Shown piece by piece: positions 7,968-18,300 of a stretch of DNA of 64,000 nt. Every line of letters starts with the position of its first letter. The stretch's first letter is position 1. The DNA lies in the NCBI GenBank assembly GCA_029974835.1, contig JARKQN010000022.1:37987-101986 (forward strand), in the 5' to 3' direction. This DNA comes from Bacteroidales bacterium (lineage in GTDB: Bacteria; Bacteroidota; Bacteroidia; Bacteroidales; VadinHA17). The translations under genes and the position numbers were made by a program. The notes below the pieces were generated by a model that did no database searches, was not told where the DNA came from, and was given only the letters and a program-made list of their open reading frames with translations.

Positions 7968-9581
7968 ATGAAGAAAGGCTTCTTTTCAATAATTGCTTTA
8001 TGCACTGCCGTGTTTCAGTTATACGGACAGGCAGAAAAAGAAATCACAGCGCCTCCGGCAGGCGTGGTTGTGTATCCCGATCGCGCAAGGATCTCTTCAG
8101 ACGCTTTGGTTGAAATCCCGGCAGGCAAGTCGGTAGTCCGGCTTACCGGATTATCACCGTACATAGATCCCCAGAGCATCCAGGTGAAAGGTACCGGAGA
8201 ATTTACGATACTTTCCGTGAACCACAGGAATAATTACCTCAGCAACCTCGAAGAAGAGCCCGGGATAAAGAATATCAGGAGCCAGATCGAGGCACTTCAA
8301 CTGAAGATAGAAGACGAAAAAACAGCTATTGCCACTCTCGATGAAAAACTTTCCTTCATGCAGGCCAACAGGGATGTGATGTCAAAAGCCCAGGCCATTC
8401 AGATTGAACAGTTCAAGGCGCTTATAGATGTTTATACAACCAATATAGAACAGATAAACTCGGCAAAACTCAGAAAGACCAGGCTCATAAAGGATTATGA
8501 GCAGCAGGTTGCTGCTCTCCAGCAGCAGCTGGCCGACAGGAAAAACAAAGGACAGATGCCCTCGGGAGAGATTGCGGTTAATTTAAGTGCCGACAAACCT
8601 CTGAATGCAAAACTGTCATTTTCATACATTGTTTCAAATGCCGGATGGCATCCGACATACGACATCCGGGTTGATGACATTACCAAACCTGTTGTCATTT
8701 TTTACAAAGCCAATGTTTTCCAGAATACCGGAACGGAGTGGAAGAATGTAAAGCTCAGTTTTTCAACGGCCACCCCCTGGATATCGGGTACCCTGCCGGT
8801 GCTTAACCCATGGTTTATAGATTTTTACATGCCTGTCACAGTAAAAGGTTACGGCATTCAGAGAAAAGCTGAAGCCCCGGTGATGCTCGAATCTGTTGCA
8901 ATGGCCGACAGGAACACTTTTCTGAAGAAAGAGGCCGAAGCCGCACCCGTGGCAGTAGAGAAGAGAGAGGGTGAGATGAGCATTACCTTCGATATCTCCG
9001 TTCCGTATACAATACCTTCCGACGGGAAAATACAGACAATAGAGATTCAGCGGACAACAACCCCTGCTGATTACAAATATGTTACCATCCCGAAGATTTC
9101 AAACCTGGCCTACCTTACGGGCAATATCACCGGCTGGGCTCAGATGAGCCTGCTTTCGGGCGAAGCAACACTCTATTTCGAAAACACCTATGTGGGCAAA
9201 TCATTTCTTGATGTCAACCAGCTGAGCGATACCCTCACAATTTCACTCGGGACCGATCCGGGCGTTCTTGTGAAGAGAGAAAAAAGAAAGGATTTTACAA
9301 CGCGCAGAACGATCGGAGCCAACAAGACAGAGACATATTCATTCCTGATCACCGTCCGTAACAATAAGAAAAGCCCGGTAAAAATATCCATTCAGGACCA
9401 GGTGCCCGTTTCATCCAACAGCAGTATTACAGTGGAGACTCCCGAGCTTTCGGGAGGGAAACTCAATGCTGAAACGGGGGCTGTTACATGGGATCTTGAT
9501 CTTAAACCCGGGGAAACGAAAGAAATTATCCTGACATATTCAGTAAGGTATCCGCGAAACCAGACTGTAATACTGGAGTAA
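7968..9581 (+). CDS. MuiA-like DUF4139 domain protein
   Basis: A 537-residue exported protein with a signal peptide (MKKGFFSIIALCTAV...). The N-terminal domain (VVVYPDRARISSDALVEIPAG, about residues 25-110) matches DUF4140. A coiled coil covers residues 105-190, and the C-terminal DUF4139 beta-rich domain includes SYIVSNAGWHPTYDIRVDD. The family is named after a mucoidy inhibitor and its biochemical role is unknown. It ends in the ETKEIILTYSVRYPRN segment typical of the family. The start at 7968 is favoured by the signal peptide and the promoter just upstream; an ATG at 7920 lies inside the promoter. Convergent with lpxA, 35 bp between stops. Confidence 0.8.
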   Translation: MKKGFFSIIALCTAVFQLYGQAEKEITAPPAGVVVYPDRARISSDALVEIPAGKSVVRLTGLSPYIDPQSIQVKGTGEFTILSVNHRNNYLSNLEEEPGIKNIRSQIEALQLKIEDEKTAIATLDEKLSFMQANRDVMSKAQAIQIEQFKALIDVYTTNIEQINSAKLRKTRLIKDYEQQVAALQQQLADRKNKGQMPSGEIAVNLSADKPLNAKLSFSYIVSNAGWHPTYDIRVDDITKPVVIFYKANVFQNTGTEWKNVKLSFSTATPWISGTLPVLNPWFIDFYMPVTVKGYGIQRKAEAPVMLESVAMADRNTFLKKEAEAAPVAVEKREGEMSITFDISVPYTIPSDGKIQTIEIQRTTTPADYKYVTIPKISNLAYLTGNITGWAQMSLLSGEATLYFENTYVGKSFLDVNQLSDTLTISLGTDPGVLVKREKRKDFTTRRTIGANKTETYSFLITVRNNKKSPVKISIQDQVPVSSNSSITVETPELSGGKLNAETGAVTWDLDLKPGETKEIILTYSVRYPRNQTVILE

Positions 9582-9616
9582 CAGAGGAATTATTTTTAAG
9601 GAAGCTCAGGGAGTGT

Positions 9617-10405
9617 TCATTCCCTGTTGGAGCGGGGTCCTCTTATGACGCCTCTTTCAGAGTTACGGAAAAATTCAAGTATGTAATCCCTGTCGGGCGA
9701 TTGTGCGAAGTTTTTCTGCACATATTCAAGGGCTGCTGAAGTGTTCATTCCGCTCTGGTAAATAGCCCTGTATATGTTATGAATCTCTTCCATTCTTTCC
9801 TTTGAGAATCCTCTGCGTGTAAGACCAACAGTATTTATGCCCATATACGCGAGAGGTTCCCTGTCGGCCTTAATAAACGGCGGCACATCAATTCTCACTC
9901 TGCCTCCGCCTCCGATAATCACATGCCCGCCTATCCTTGAAAACTGGTGTACAAGCGAACCTCCGCTTATAATAGCCCAGTCGTCAACTTTTACCTCTCC
10001 TGCAAGGCCGGTGGTATTGCCTATGATACAGTTGTTTCCTATCTGGCAGTCGTGTCCGATATGCACATAAGCCATCAGAAGGCAGTTGTCGCCTACAACA
10101 GTTTTTCCAACCGATGCTGTTCCCCTGTTGACGGTTGCGCCTTCTCTTACGGTGGTGTTGTCTCCTATTTCAGCTGTTGTTTCTTCTCCCCTGAATTTGA
10201 GATCCTGGGGTATTCCTGAGATGGTGGCACAGGGGAAGATCCTGCAGTTACGGCCGATTCTTGCGCCTTCGAGAACGACTGCATGAGGACCGATCCATGT
10301 TCCGTCTCCTATTACTACATTTCCCGCGATGTATGCAAAAGGTTCAACAACCACGTTTTCGCCAAGCACGGCGTCGGGATGAATGAAAGCCTGACCGGAT
10401 ATCAT
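9617..10405 (-). CDS. lpxA: UDP-N-acetylglucosamine acyltransferase LpxA
   Basis: A 262-residue left-handed beta-helix enzyme that adds an R-3-hydroxyacyl chain to UDP-GlcNAc, the first step of lipid A synthesis. Hexapeptide repeats run through residues 1-190. The catalytic histidine is the second His of the HIGHDC motif (residue 118), equivalent to His125 of the E. coli enzyme. A helical C-terminal domain (GFSKERMEEIHNIYRAIYQ) completes it. Last gene of the lpx operon, starting 7 bp after lpxC-fabZ. Normal length. Confidence 0.96.
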   Translation of the reverse strand: MISGQAFIHPDAVLGENVVVEPFAYIAGNVVIGDGTWIGPHAVVLEGARIGRNCRIFPCATISGIPQDLKFRGEETTAEIGDNTTVREGATVNRGTASVGKTVVGDNCLLMAYVHIGHDCQIGNNCIIGNTTGLAGEVKVDDWAIISGGSLVHQFSRIGGHVIIGGGGRVRIDVPPFIKADREPLAYMGINTVGLTRRGFSKERMEEIHNIYRAIYQSGMNTSAALEYVQKNFAQSPDRDYILEFFRNSERGVIRGPRSNRE

Positions 10406-10412
10406 AAGCTGC

Positions 10413-11807
10413 TTATTTATTCTTTATTACCTGCGCAACCATTTCACCTTCAACGACAAGGTTGTTACCCACAAAAGCCTGTCCGTACATTGCCACAATG
10501 CCGCGGCGCAGAGGTTCGGTAAGTTCCATTTTAAGCAGAAGGGTGTCGCCCGGAACTACCTTGTGCTTAAACTTGAGTTTATCGATTTTGAGAAAATAGG
10601 TTGAATATTTTTCAGGTTCGTCAACACCGCTGAGCACCAGTAATCCGCCTGTCTGGGCGAGAGCCTCGACAATGAGTACGCCCGGCATGATGGGTTCTCC
10701 GGGGAAGTGTCCCTGGAAAAATGCCTCATTTCCCGTCACATTTTTTAATCCCACAACCTTGTTTTCATCAAGACTTATAATTTTGTCGACAAGGAGGAAA
10801 GGATACCGGTGCGGCAGTCTTTCCTTTATCTGTTCTATGTTGTACACAGGCGGCTGAGACGGATCATACACAGGCACGTCTTTTTTCGATTGTGTCTTTT
10901 TGATTTCCTGCCTTATGATTTTTGCAAGGCGGGTGTTGGCATAATGCCCCGGCCTGGTGGCAACAACCTTTCCCTTGATGGGCTGGCCGACGAGAGCCAG
11001 ATCGCCGATGAGGTCGAGAAGTTTATGGCGTGCAGGCTCGTTGGGAAATCTCAGTTCTGTATTGTTGAGGATTCCTGCCTTATGGCTGTTGATGCCGGGC
11101 CTGTTAAACAGTTTTGCAATACGGTCAAATTCTTCCTGCGAAGCCTCCTTTTCAAGTATCACTATTGCATTATCGAGGTCTCCTCCCTTTATTAGCCCGG
11201 CCTTGAAGAGCGGTTCCAATTCGTGAAAAAACACAAAAGTGCGGCACTGGCTAATCTCCTTCTCAAACTGGTCGATGGTATCTATTATCGCGTACTGGTT
11301 GCCGAGTATCCTTGAGTTGTAGTCAATTAAAACATTGATGCTGAAGTGATCGTCGGGATACACTATGAGGTCAACCCCGTGTTCCTCGTCGGAAAATACA
11401 ATTTTCTGCCTGACCTGAAAATAATTACGGTCCTCCTTCAGTTCAACTATTCCGGCCTCTTTAATCGCTTCCACAAATTTATGGGATGAGCCTCCCATTA
11501 TCGGGGCTTCAGGTCCGTTAAGTTCGATGAAAGCGTTATCAATTTTAAGTCCGCTTAGAGCTGCCAGCACATGTTCGATTGTTGAAACGGAGGCTCCGTT
11601 ATGAGACAGGGTTGTACCGCGTGATGCTTCAGTCACATAATCGGCAAGAGCGTCTATTACGGGCTGGCCCGGCAGGTCGGTCCTGATGAATTTATAACCG
11701 TTGTTGGCCGGGGCGGGTTTAAATGTAATTGTTACATTTATTCCGGTATGGAGTCCTTTGCCAGACAGAGTGGCTTCGCGTGCAAGAGTTCTTTGTTTTT
11801 CAGACAT
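10413..11807 (-). CDS. lpxC/fabZ: LpxC-FabZ bifunctional fusion (UDP-3-O-acyl-GlcNAc deacetylase / 3-hydroxyacyl-ACP dehydratase)
   Basis: A 464-residue fusion known across Bacteroidota. Residues 1 to about 300 are LpxC, the zinc deacetylase that commits to lipid A. They contain KGLHTGINV, the Glu78-His79 pair in STIEHVLAAL, and the later zinc ligands in HKLLDLIGDLAL. Residues about 315-464 are FabZ, with LPHRYPFLLVD and the catalytic His and Glu in GHFPGEPIMPGVLIVEALAQ. FabZ consumes the same hydroxyacyl-ACP that LpxA and LpxD use, so fusion links competing uses of one substrate. It starts 97 bp after lpxD, the only sizeable gap in the operon; no clear promoter was found in that gap. Confidence 0.97.
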   Translation of the reverse strand: MSEKQRTLAREATLSGKGLHTGINVTITFKPAPANNGYKFIRTDLPGQPVIDALADYVTEASRGTTLSHNGASVSTIEHVLAALSGLKIDNAFIELNGPEAPIMGGSSHKFVEAIKEAGIVELKEDRNYFQVRQKIVFSDEEHGVDLIVYPDDHFSINVLIDYNSRILGNQYAIIDTIDQFEKEISQCRTFVFFHELEPLFKAGLIKGGDLDNAIVILEKEASQEEFDRIAKLFNRPGINSHKAGILNNTELRFPNEPARHKLLDLIGDLALVGQPIKGKVVATRPGHYANTRLAKIIRQEIKKTQSKKDVPVYDPSQPPVYNIEQIKERLPHRYPFLLVDKIISLDENKVVGLKNVTGNEAFFQGHFPGEPIMPGVLIVEALAQTGGLLVLSGVDEPEKYSTYFLKIDKLKFKHKVVPGDTLLLKMELTEPLRRGIVAMYGQAFVGNNLVVEGEMVAQVIKNK

Positions 11808-11904
11808 CAGATTTTATTTTTCCGGTACAAAAAAACAAATTTTTTTTCGAACAAAAACCGGGTACAAGTCATGATACCTGCATTTTTCAATGAAAAAGTT
11901 CGAA

Positions 11905-12942
11905 TTAACCGTTTTTAAGTTTCTCTATTTCCTTTTTCAGGTTATCTGCAAGTGAGCTTAATTCGGGCAGTTTTCTGTAATAGACAAATGATTTCATAAA
12001 CTGCCTGTGTTCCATGGCAGGGGAGCCGACCATTATTGCATTTTCTTCCTTAATATCTCCTATTACACCCGCCTGGGCACCAAGTTTCACGCCATCGGCC
12101 ACTCTGAGATGCCCTGCAATACCGACCTGCCCGCCGAACATGCAGTTACGGCCTATTTTTGTGGAGCCTGCTATTCCGGTCTGACCCGCCATCACGGTGT
12201 TTTCGCCAATTTCAACATTATGGCCTATCTGGACCAGATTATCAATTTTCACTCCTTTCCTGATAATGGTTGATCCCATTGTAGCCCTGTCGATTGCCAC
12301 ATTGGCACCTATTTCAACGTTATCTTCAAGCACCACGTTGCCTATCTGTGGTATCTTCATAAACTGGTTATCGCTCTGGGGGGCAAATCCGAAGCCGTCG
12401 CTTCCTATAACTGTGCCGGCATGTATAATACAGTTATTGCCGATAACACATTCGTGATAGATTTTCACACCCTGGTAAATTATGCAGTTGCTGCCTACAC
12501 TTGTATTGTCGCCGATATAAACCTGGGGATACACTTTTGAGCCGTTGCCTATTTTTGATCCTGCCCCGATAAATGCGTAGGCTCCTATATAAACGTTTTC
12601 ACCCACCGTAGCTCCTTCCTCGATTATTGCCGTGGGATGTATCCCGGTTTTTTCAGGCCGTGCCTTTGCCACCAGGGTAAGAAGAGAGGCAAATGCCTCA
12701 TAGGCGTTCTCAACCCTTATCAGCGTGGCGTTTACCTTTTCTGAAGGAACAAAACCTTTGTTGACAAGAACCACTGATGATTTTGTGGTGTAGAGGTACT
12801 GTTCATATTTTGGATTGGACAGGAATGAAAGAGCTCCCTCCTTCCCTTCCTCAATTTTTGCGATTGTATTCACTTTTACCTGAGGGTTGCCCTCAATTTC
12901 ACCGTTCAGAAAACGGGCTATTGCTTCAGCTGTAAATTCCAT
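11905..12942 (-). CDS. lpxD: UDP-3-O-(3-hydroxyacyl)glucosamine N-acyltransferase LpxD
   Basis: A 345-residue hexapeptide-repeat acyltransferase adding the second hydroxyacyl chain in lipid A synthesis. The N-terminal uridine-binding domain includes EGKEGALSFLSNPKYEQYLY. The beta-helix spans about residues 100-300, and the catalytic histidine sits in VQIGHNVEIGENT. A C-terminal helix (KLPELSSLADNLKKEIEKL) is typical. It starts 12 bp after the HD-domain gene stop and precedes lpxC-fabZ, the standard Bacteroidota order. Confidence 0.96.
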   Translation of the reverse strand: MEFTAEAIARFLNGEIEGNPQVKVNTIAKIEEGKEGALSFLSNPKYEQYLYTTKSSVVLVNKGFVPSEKVNATLIRVENAYEAFASLLTLVAKARPEKTGIHPTAIIEEGATVGENVYIGAYAFIGAGSKIGNGSKVYPQVYIGDNTSVGSNCIIYQGVKIYHECVIGNNCIIHAGTVIGSDGFGFAPQSDNQFMKIPQIGNVVLEDNVEIGANVAIDRATMGSTIIRKGVKIDNLVQIGHNVEIGENTVMAGQTGIAGSTKIGRNCMFGGQVGIAGHLRVADGVKLGAQAGVIGDIKEENAIMVGSPAMEHRQFMKSFVYYRKLPELSSLADNLKKEIEKLKNG

Positions 12943-12954
12943 AATATAAGGTCT

Positions 12955-14232
12955 TTAAACACATTCTTTGGGATAACATAAATAATATCTGGTAACGGGT
13001 TCTTTAACAGGCCGGCGGCTGACCATCTCGGACAATTCGTTAATGCCGGCAGTCCCACCCGATTTGAGAAGAATTCTCAGATCATCCTTATCGTCCGGTG
13101 CGTACGCCAGGTTAAGAACCCTGCCCGAGAAGACGTAATAATCCTCCATCCCGGGAGGTACTTCAAGCTTCTCCGCGAGTTTTTCTTTTATTTGTTTAAT
13201 TCTTCTGTCAGGAACAGGTTTATCCTGGATTTCCGTTGCGAGAAGGTTCCGGCTCAGAAGTCTGCACGAGAGGTCTGCAAGCACCCGGTCCGAATCATCG
13301 CACCAGTATTTGGCTGCCACAAGAATATCGGAGTCGTCGAGTTTAACAAAATGTGATGCAACAATTCCCGGCGTGAAGAGTCCGTTACCTGTAAGGTCAT
13401 CCGGGCCAATCCTGTTACTGAGAAAGAATTTGAGCGAGGGTGTGCAAAAGAGGTCTTTCCCCGATTCGGCAAGCTCCTTGGCTCTTCGCAGAAGGTTTGC
13501 CAGAAGCGTTTCGGAGGAGATGACTGTCTTGTGCATATAAACCTGCCAGTACATGAAACGGCGGGCGACAAGCAGTTTCTCAATTGAATAAATTCCTTTC
13601 TCTTCAATGGCAAGACGGTCTCCGGAAACATTGAGCATACTGATAATTCTGTCCGAACCTACCGATCCCTCTATCACACCGGTATAAAAGCTGTCGCGGT
13701 TGAGGTAATCGAGCCTGTCCATGTCGGCCTGGCCTGCAATGAGTTCATGAAAGAATCTTCTGTGGTAGCTGCCGGTGAAGATTTCTATTGCCAGCGAAAG
13801 TCTGCCGCCGAATTCGAGATTAAGTTTTTTCATCAGCAGCAGTGAAATGTCTTCGTGGGTAATTCCCTTAACTATCGACTCTTCAAGTGCATGTGAAAAC
13901 GGGCCATGGCCTGCATCGTGAAGCAGGATTGCCGCCAGCGATGCTTCCTCCTCCTCAGGAGATATTTCAACGCCTTTGCCCTTCAGTGTCTGGAGAGCCA
14001 GGTTCATCAGATGCATGGCTCCCAGGCAGTGCTGAAACCTTGTATGCACCGCACCCGGGTATACATAACTTGTGAGACCCAGCTGCCTTATATTGCGAAG
14101 ACGCTGAATCCAGGGATGCTGTATAAGGTCGAACAGAAACTCTCCGGGAATATTAATGAAACCGTAAACCGGATCATTTATTATTTTTCTCTTATTGATC
14201 TGATAGCTCAACAGACTGGATTTAATACACAA
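12955..14232 (-). CDS. HD-domain phosphohydrolase (dGTPase/SAMHD1-like)
   Basis: About 425 residues. The HD signature is complete: HTRFQHCLGAMHL supplies the first His, and LLHDAGHGPFSHALE the HD pair and following histidines. PVYGFINIPGEF and QHPWIQRLRNIRQLG are characteristic of this branch, whose members include dNTP triphosphohydrolase relatives; the actual substrate is unknown. There is no in-frame ATG before the conserved N-terminus. The candidate starts are TTG at 14232 or TTG at 14211. A TATTTTTG -7-like element (14230-14237, minus) overlaps the first TTG, so the second may be the real one. It is followed after 12 bp by lpxD and is conserved next to it in many Bacteroidota. Confidence 0.85.
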   Translation of the reverse strand: MCIKSSLLSYQINKRKIINDPVYGFINIPGEFLFDLIQHPWIQRLRNIRQLGLTSYVYPGAVHTRFQHCLGAMHLMNLALQTLKGKGVEISPEEEEASLAAILLHDAGHGPFSHALEESIVKGITHEDISLLLMKKLNLEFGGRLSLAIEIFTGSYHRRFFHELIAGQADMDRLDYLNRDSFYTGVIEGSVGSDRIISMLNVSGDRLAIEEKGIYSIEKLLVARRFMYWQVYMHKTVISSETLLANLLRRAKELAESGKDLFCTPSLKFFLSNRIGPDDLTGNGLFTPGIVASHFVKLDDSDILVAAKYWCDDSDRVLADLSCRLLSRNLLATEIQDKPVPDRRIKQIKEKLAEKLEVPPGMEDYYVFSGRVLNLAYAPDDKDDLRILLKSGGTAGINELSEMVSRRPVKEPVTRYYLCYPKECV

Positions 14233-14434
14233 AAATAGAAATTACTTTATTAACGCCGTTAAGAATGATTGCCGAATCTTATAGAATAATGACAGTGAGT
14301 TTATTAAAAGATTTTCCTAACTTTCCGGCAATCAATTTCTCAGGGAGAAAAGTCAGTAATGTCTGTTTTTCTGCAACATTTGGAATATTTTCCGTCTTTT
14401 AAAGGTCTAAAACCCACACAATGGATTATTATAT

Positions 14435-15328
14435 ATGAAAATCGAAATCCGCAATTTAAATAAGGTTTATCCGAACGGCAATCAGGCTCTGAAAAACCTA
14501 AATATTGATATAGAGCCCGGGATATTTGGATTGCTCGGGCCCAACGGTGCGGGGAAATCTTCTCTTATGAGGATACTGGTAACTCTGATGAAGCCTACCT
14601 CCGGTGTGGTTCTGCTCGACGGGAAAGATATTCAGAATCACCGCAGGGAACTGAGGAGCATCCTTGGGTACCTGCCGCAGGATTTCCGGTTTTTCACTTC
14701 GCTTAAAACATGGGAGTTTCTTGATTATTCGGCTGCCCTTGCCGGCATGAAAAACCGTAAAGAGCGTCTGAGGGAAGTTGACAGGATGCTTGACCAGGTA
14801 GGTTTGCTCGAAGTGCGCGACAGAAAAGCCAACAGGTTATCGGGAGGTATGAAAAGGCGTCTTGGAATTGCACAGGCTCTGATAGGAAACCCAAAACTTA
14901 TTATTGTGGACGAGCCTACAACAGGGCTCGATCCCGACGAAAGAATCAGGTTCAGGAATATCCTCTCGGGGCTAAGCCAGAACGACGTAATTATCATACT
15001 TTCAACCCACATTGTTGGTGATATATCATCAACCTGTCAGAAAATGGCTTTGCTTAACAAGGGTGAGATTGTATTTTCAGGGCGTCCTGAGGCACTGGTC
15101 GGAGAAGCGAGGGGACATGTTTACAGGCTGCACCTCACCGAATACGAATTCGAAAAGGCAAAAGAGGAATATAACATAATTTCAACCATACCGGTCGAAA
15201 CCGGCTGGGAAGTGCAGGTTGTGACCGACACCCCTCCCGACGGCAATGCGGTACTTATAGAACCAAATATAGAACACGCGTATGTATATTATATGGAGCA
15301 CAAAATTCACGCTGACTTAAACATTTAA
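14435..15328 (+). CDS. ABC transporter ATP-binding protein, first gene of the composite export operon
   Basis: A 297-residue ATPase with beta-strand 1 (IEIRNLNKVYPNG), Walker A (GPNGAGKSS, about 36-44), Q-loop in GYLPQDF, signature LSGGMKRR (about 138), Walker B with IIVDEPTTGLD, and H-loop in LSTHIV. The C-terminal 70 residues form a soluble extension ending in PNIEHAYVYYM. Both the core and this extension are closely paralogous to the ABC domain fused to the RND pump at 24607-29367. It starts the plus-strand operon and lies 12 bp before its membrane partner. No consensus promoter was found in the 202 bp upstream. Confidence 0.92.
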   Translation: MKIEIRNLNKVYPNGNQALKNLNIDIEPGIFGLLGPNGAGKSSLMRILVTLMKPTSGVVLLDGKDIQNHRRELRSILGYLPQDFRFFTSLKTWEFLDYSAALAGMKNRKERLREVDRMLDQVGLLEVRDRKANRLSGGMKRRLGIAQALIGNPKLIIVDEPTTGLDPDERIRFRNILSGLSQNDVIIILSTHIVGDISSTCQKMALLNKGEIVFSGRPEALVGEARGHVYRLHLTEYEFEKAKEEYNIISTIPVETGWEVQVVTDTPPDGNAVLIEPNIEHAYVYYMEHKIHADLNI

Positions 15329-15340
15329 CATTCAGACAGT

Positions 15341-18300
15341 ATGGCCTTCCTGCATAATATTCTGACAGTCTCGCACTATGAAGCCAAAACACTCAGGAGA
15401 AGCTGGTTCTTCAGGCTGTTTTCAATAGTAGCCCTCTTCTTCCTTACAATAATCAACATCAGTATGTTCTCTCCTGTCGGAGGCGATTCCTGGGAGTTAA
15501 TTTCAATTCCCTCATCGGTACCGCTGATCAACCTTTACCTTCTTAATATCGGACAGGCCATTGTTGTGATCTTTCTCGCTTCGGATTTTCTTAAGAAGGA
15601 CAAGAAACTCGATACCAATGAAGTTCTCTATACCAGGTCAATGTCAAATTTTGAATATGTTTCAGGGAAAACATGGGGAATACTCAGGCTTTTCCTTTCG
15701 CTTAACCTGGTGGTACTGCTTATCGGCCTTACCGTTAATATCATAAATAAATCAATGAAGGTAGACTTAATGTCTTACCTTGAATATATTCTTCTCATTT
15801 CCGTCCCCACAATAGTATACAGCCTTGGACTTGCATTCATGCTTATGCTTCTTATCCGGAACCAGGCTGTCACATTCTTCATCCTGCTGGGTTACGCAGC
15901 GCTTAACATGTTTTACCTGTGGCACAGGGCGGGTTCTGTTTTCGATTTTATGGCTTTTGGTCTCCCCCTTTTCAAGTCGGGGTTGATCGGTTTTGAGAAC
16001 CCGGCAGCCATCATCTTCCAGAGGCTTATATACTTCTTCGCCGGAACAGCACTGATAATGGCGACTATTTTGATGTTCAGGAGACTGCCTCAATCGAGGC
16101 TGCAGAGGAGCGTTGCCTTTGTTCTTATGGTTTTGTCGGTTGCAGGATTCGGATACTCACTCTTTTATACAGTTGAGAACTACACGAAAAGTGCAGCCCT
16201 CAAAAGGCAGGTAATCGAGACCAACAGGCAGTACGAGAAATCAAATTTCCCCTCGGTGATAAAATCCGATATAAACCTTATCCACAAAGGCAGCATCATT
16301 GAAGCCACAGCCGGCATGATAATTAAAAATGACAATGACGTTCAGATTAATGAATACCTCTTCTCTCTTAACCCCGGACTGGAGGTAAAATCGGTACAAA
16401 AGAACGCAAAACCCGTTGCTTTCACCACATCCGGCCATATTGTCAAAGTTTCTCCTGACAAGCCGCTTCTGCCCGGAGAATCCGATACGATAGAGATATC
16501 GTGGTCGGGAAAGATCATTGAGTCGTTCTGCTATCCCGATTACAGCGATAATATAAAAGAATACAGGTACCGCATCCAGATGGTCAATGTAAGGAAGAGA
16601 CAGGCATTTCTTGATAAAGATTACGTGCTTCTGACACCCGAGGCTCACTGGTATCCGGTGGCAGGGCTTAATTACTATCCTTCCAATCCGGGAAGGATAA
16701 AGATTGATTTCACGACCTTTTCACTGAAGGCTAAGAGCGAGACCGGGCTTAATGTTGTATCTCAGGGACTGCCGTCGGTAAGCGGTGATTATACCAGTTT
16801 CTCGGCCGGCTTTCCGCTTACAGGGCTCAGCGTGGCTATGGGGAACTACGTTGCCGATACAATCAGTGTTGATTCAATAAAGTTTATCTCGTGGCACTAT
16901 CCCGGGAATGACTATTACAGGGAGCAATTCAGGGAGCTGAAAGACACCCTGCCGAACATAATCTCAGGTTTTATGAAGGATCTGGAGTCGGGATTCGGCA
17001 CTCCTTATCCTTTCAGATCATTCAGCATTCTGGAATCACCCGTGAATTTCTATTCATTTCCCAAAAGAAATACACAGACAAGGGCTGAAGTCCAGCCGTC
17101 CATGGTTATTGTACCTGAGAAACTATCCACTATCAGGCAGGCAGGATTCGCCAAAAGGTTTGAGAGACAGAAAAAACAGATGGCCAGGAACAACCAGGTC
17201 ATTACAGACAGAGACCTGAATGTAAGGATTCTGAATAACTTTCTCAGAAGCACTTTCATAAGCGGCTTTACAGTAACGGCATTTAATATTCCCCTTCTGA
17301 ATGAACCAACAAGGTATCAGTTGGGGCCAAGCTTCTATTTTTTCCGCAACAATTTCTATTCGGATAAATATCCTGTTGTCAATTCTGTTTTTGAGTCACA
17401 TCTGCAGAAGCTTAACACTCCAGGTCCTCCGGGAGGCGGGCCTGACCGGATCAGCGGTAATATCTCAGACAACGACATGGCAAACCTTATCTTACGTGAC
17501 ATCAGTTTCCGTGATCTTCTGGCGCGCAATCCGTCGCCCGACACGCTGCGTGTTGTTCTGACCATCAAGGGTGATTACCTCTTTAACCTGCTCAGGATGA
17601 ATGCAGGAATAACAGAATTTAATGAATGGTTCAAAAAATACCTCAGCGAAAACAGCTTCACCAGGGTAAATATCTTAAAGTTCAATGATGACGTTAAGAA
17701 ACGGTTCGGCTTCGAATTCTATCCTCTCCTGGAAGAATGGTTTACAGGAAAAGGGCAGCCGGGATTTCTGTTCACGGATCCTGAAGCAAGCCAGGTTGTA
17801 GTGGGAGAAAGGACCAGATACAACGTTACATTTATTGCCGGAAATCCGGAGCCGGCAGGCGGGTTGTTTAACATATCATTCCGTACCGGCGGAGGCTTTG
17901 GAGGCAGAGGAGGAGGAGGCCAGGCTATTTTTTCCATGACCATCCAGGGCGGCCGGGGCGGCGGAGGCGGAGGCCGGATGATGCAGATCTCAATGCAGGG
18001 CAGGGGAATGGAGAGTGCCGACATCTCGAAAATTGTTTACCTGGGCCCCGGCGAAGCAAAGAAAATAGGAATTGTTCTTGACAACCAGCCCCGGGCCATG
18101 CAGATTAATACCCTGTTTTCGAAAAATATTCCGGGAGATATTTCCATGACTATCCAGGAGATTAAAAAGGCCCCTCCACGTACCGCTCCTTTCGAAGGCG
18201 AACTGCTTCTGGAAAAAATGCCCTTATTCACCGACCCTGAAGAGATAATTGTGGATAATGAGGATGAAGGTTTTATCACCTCAACGGTTACAGAAACGAA

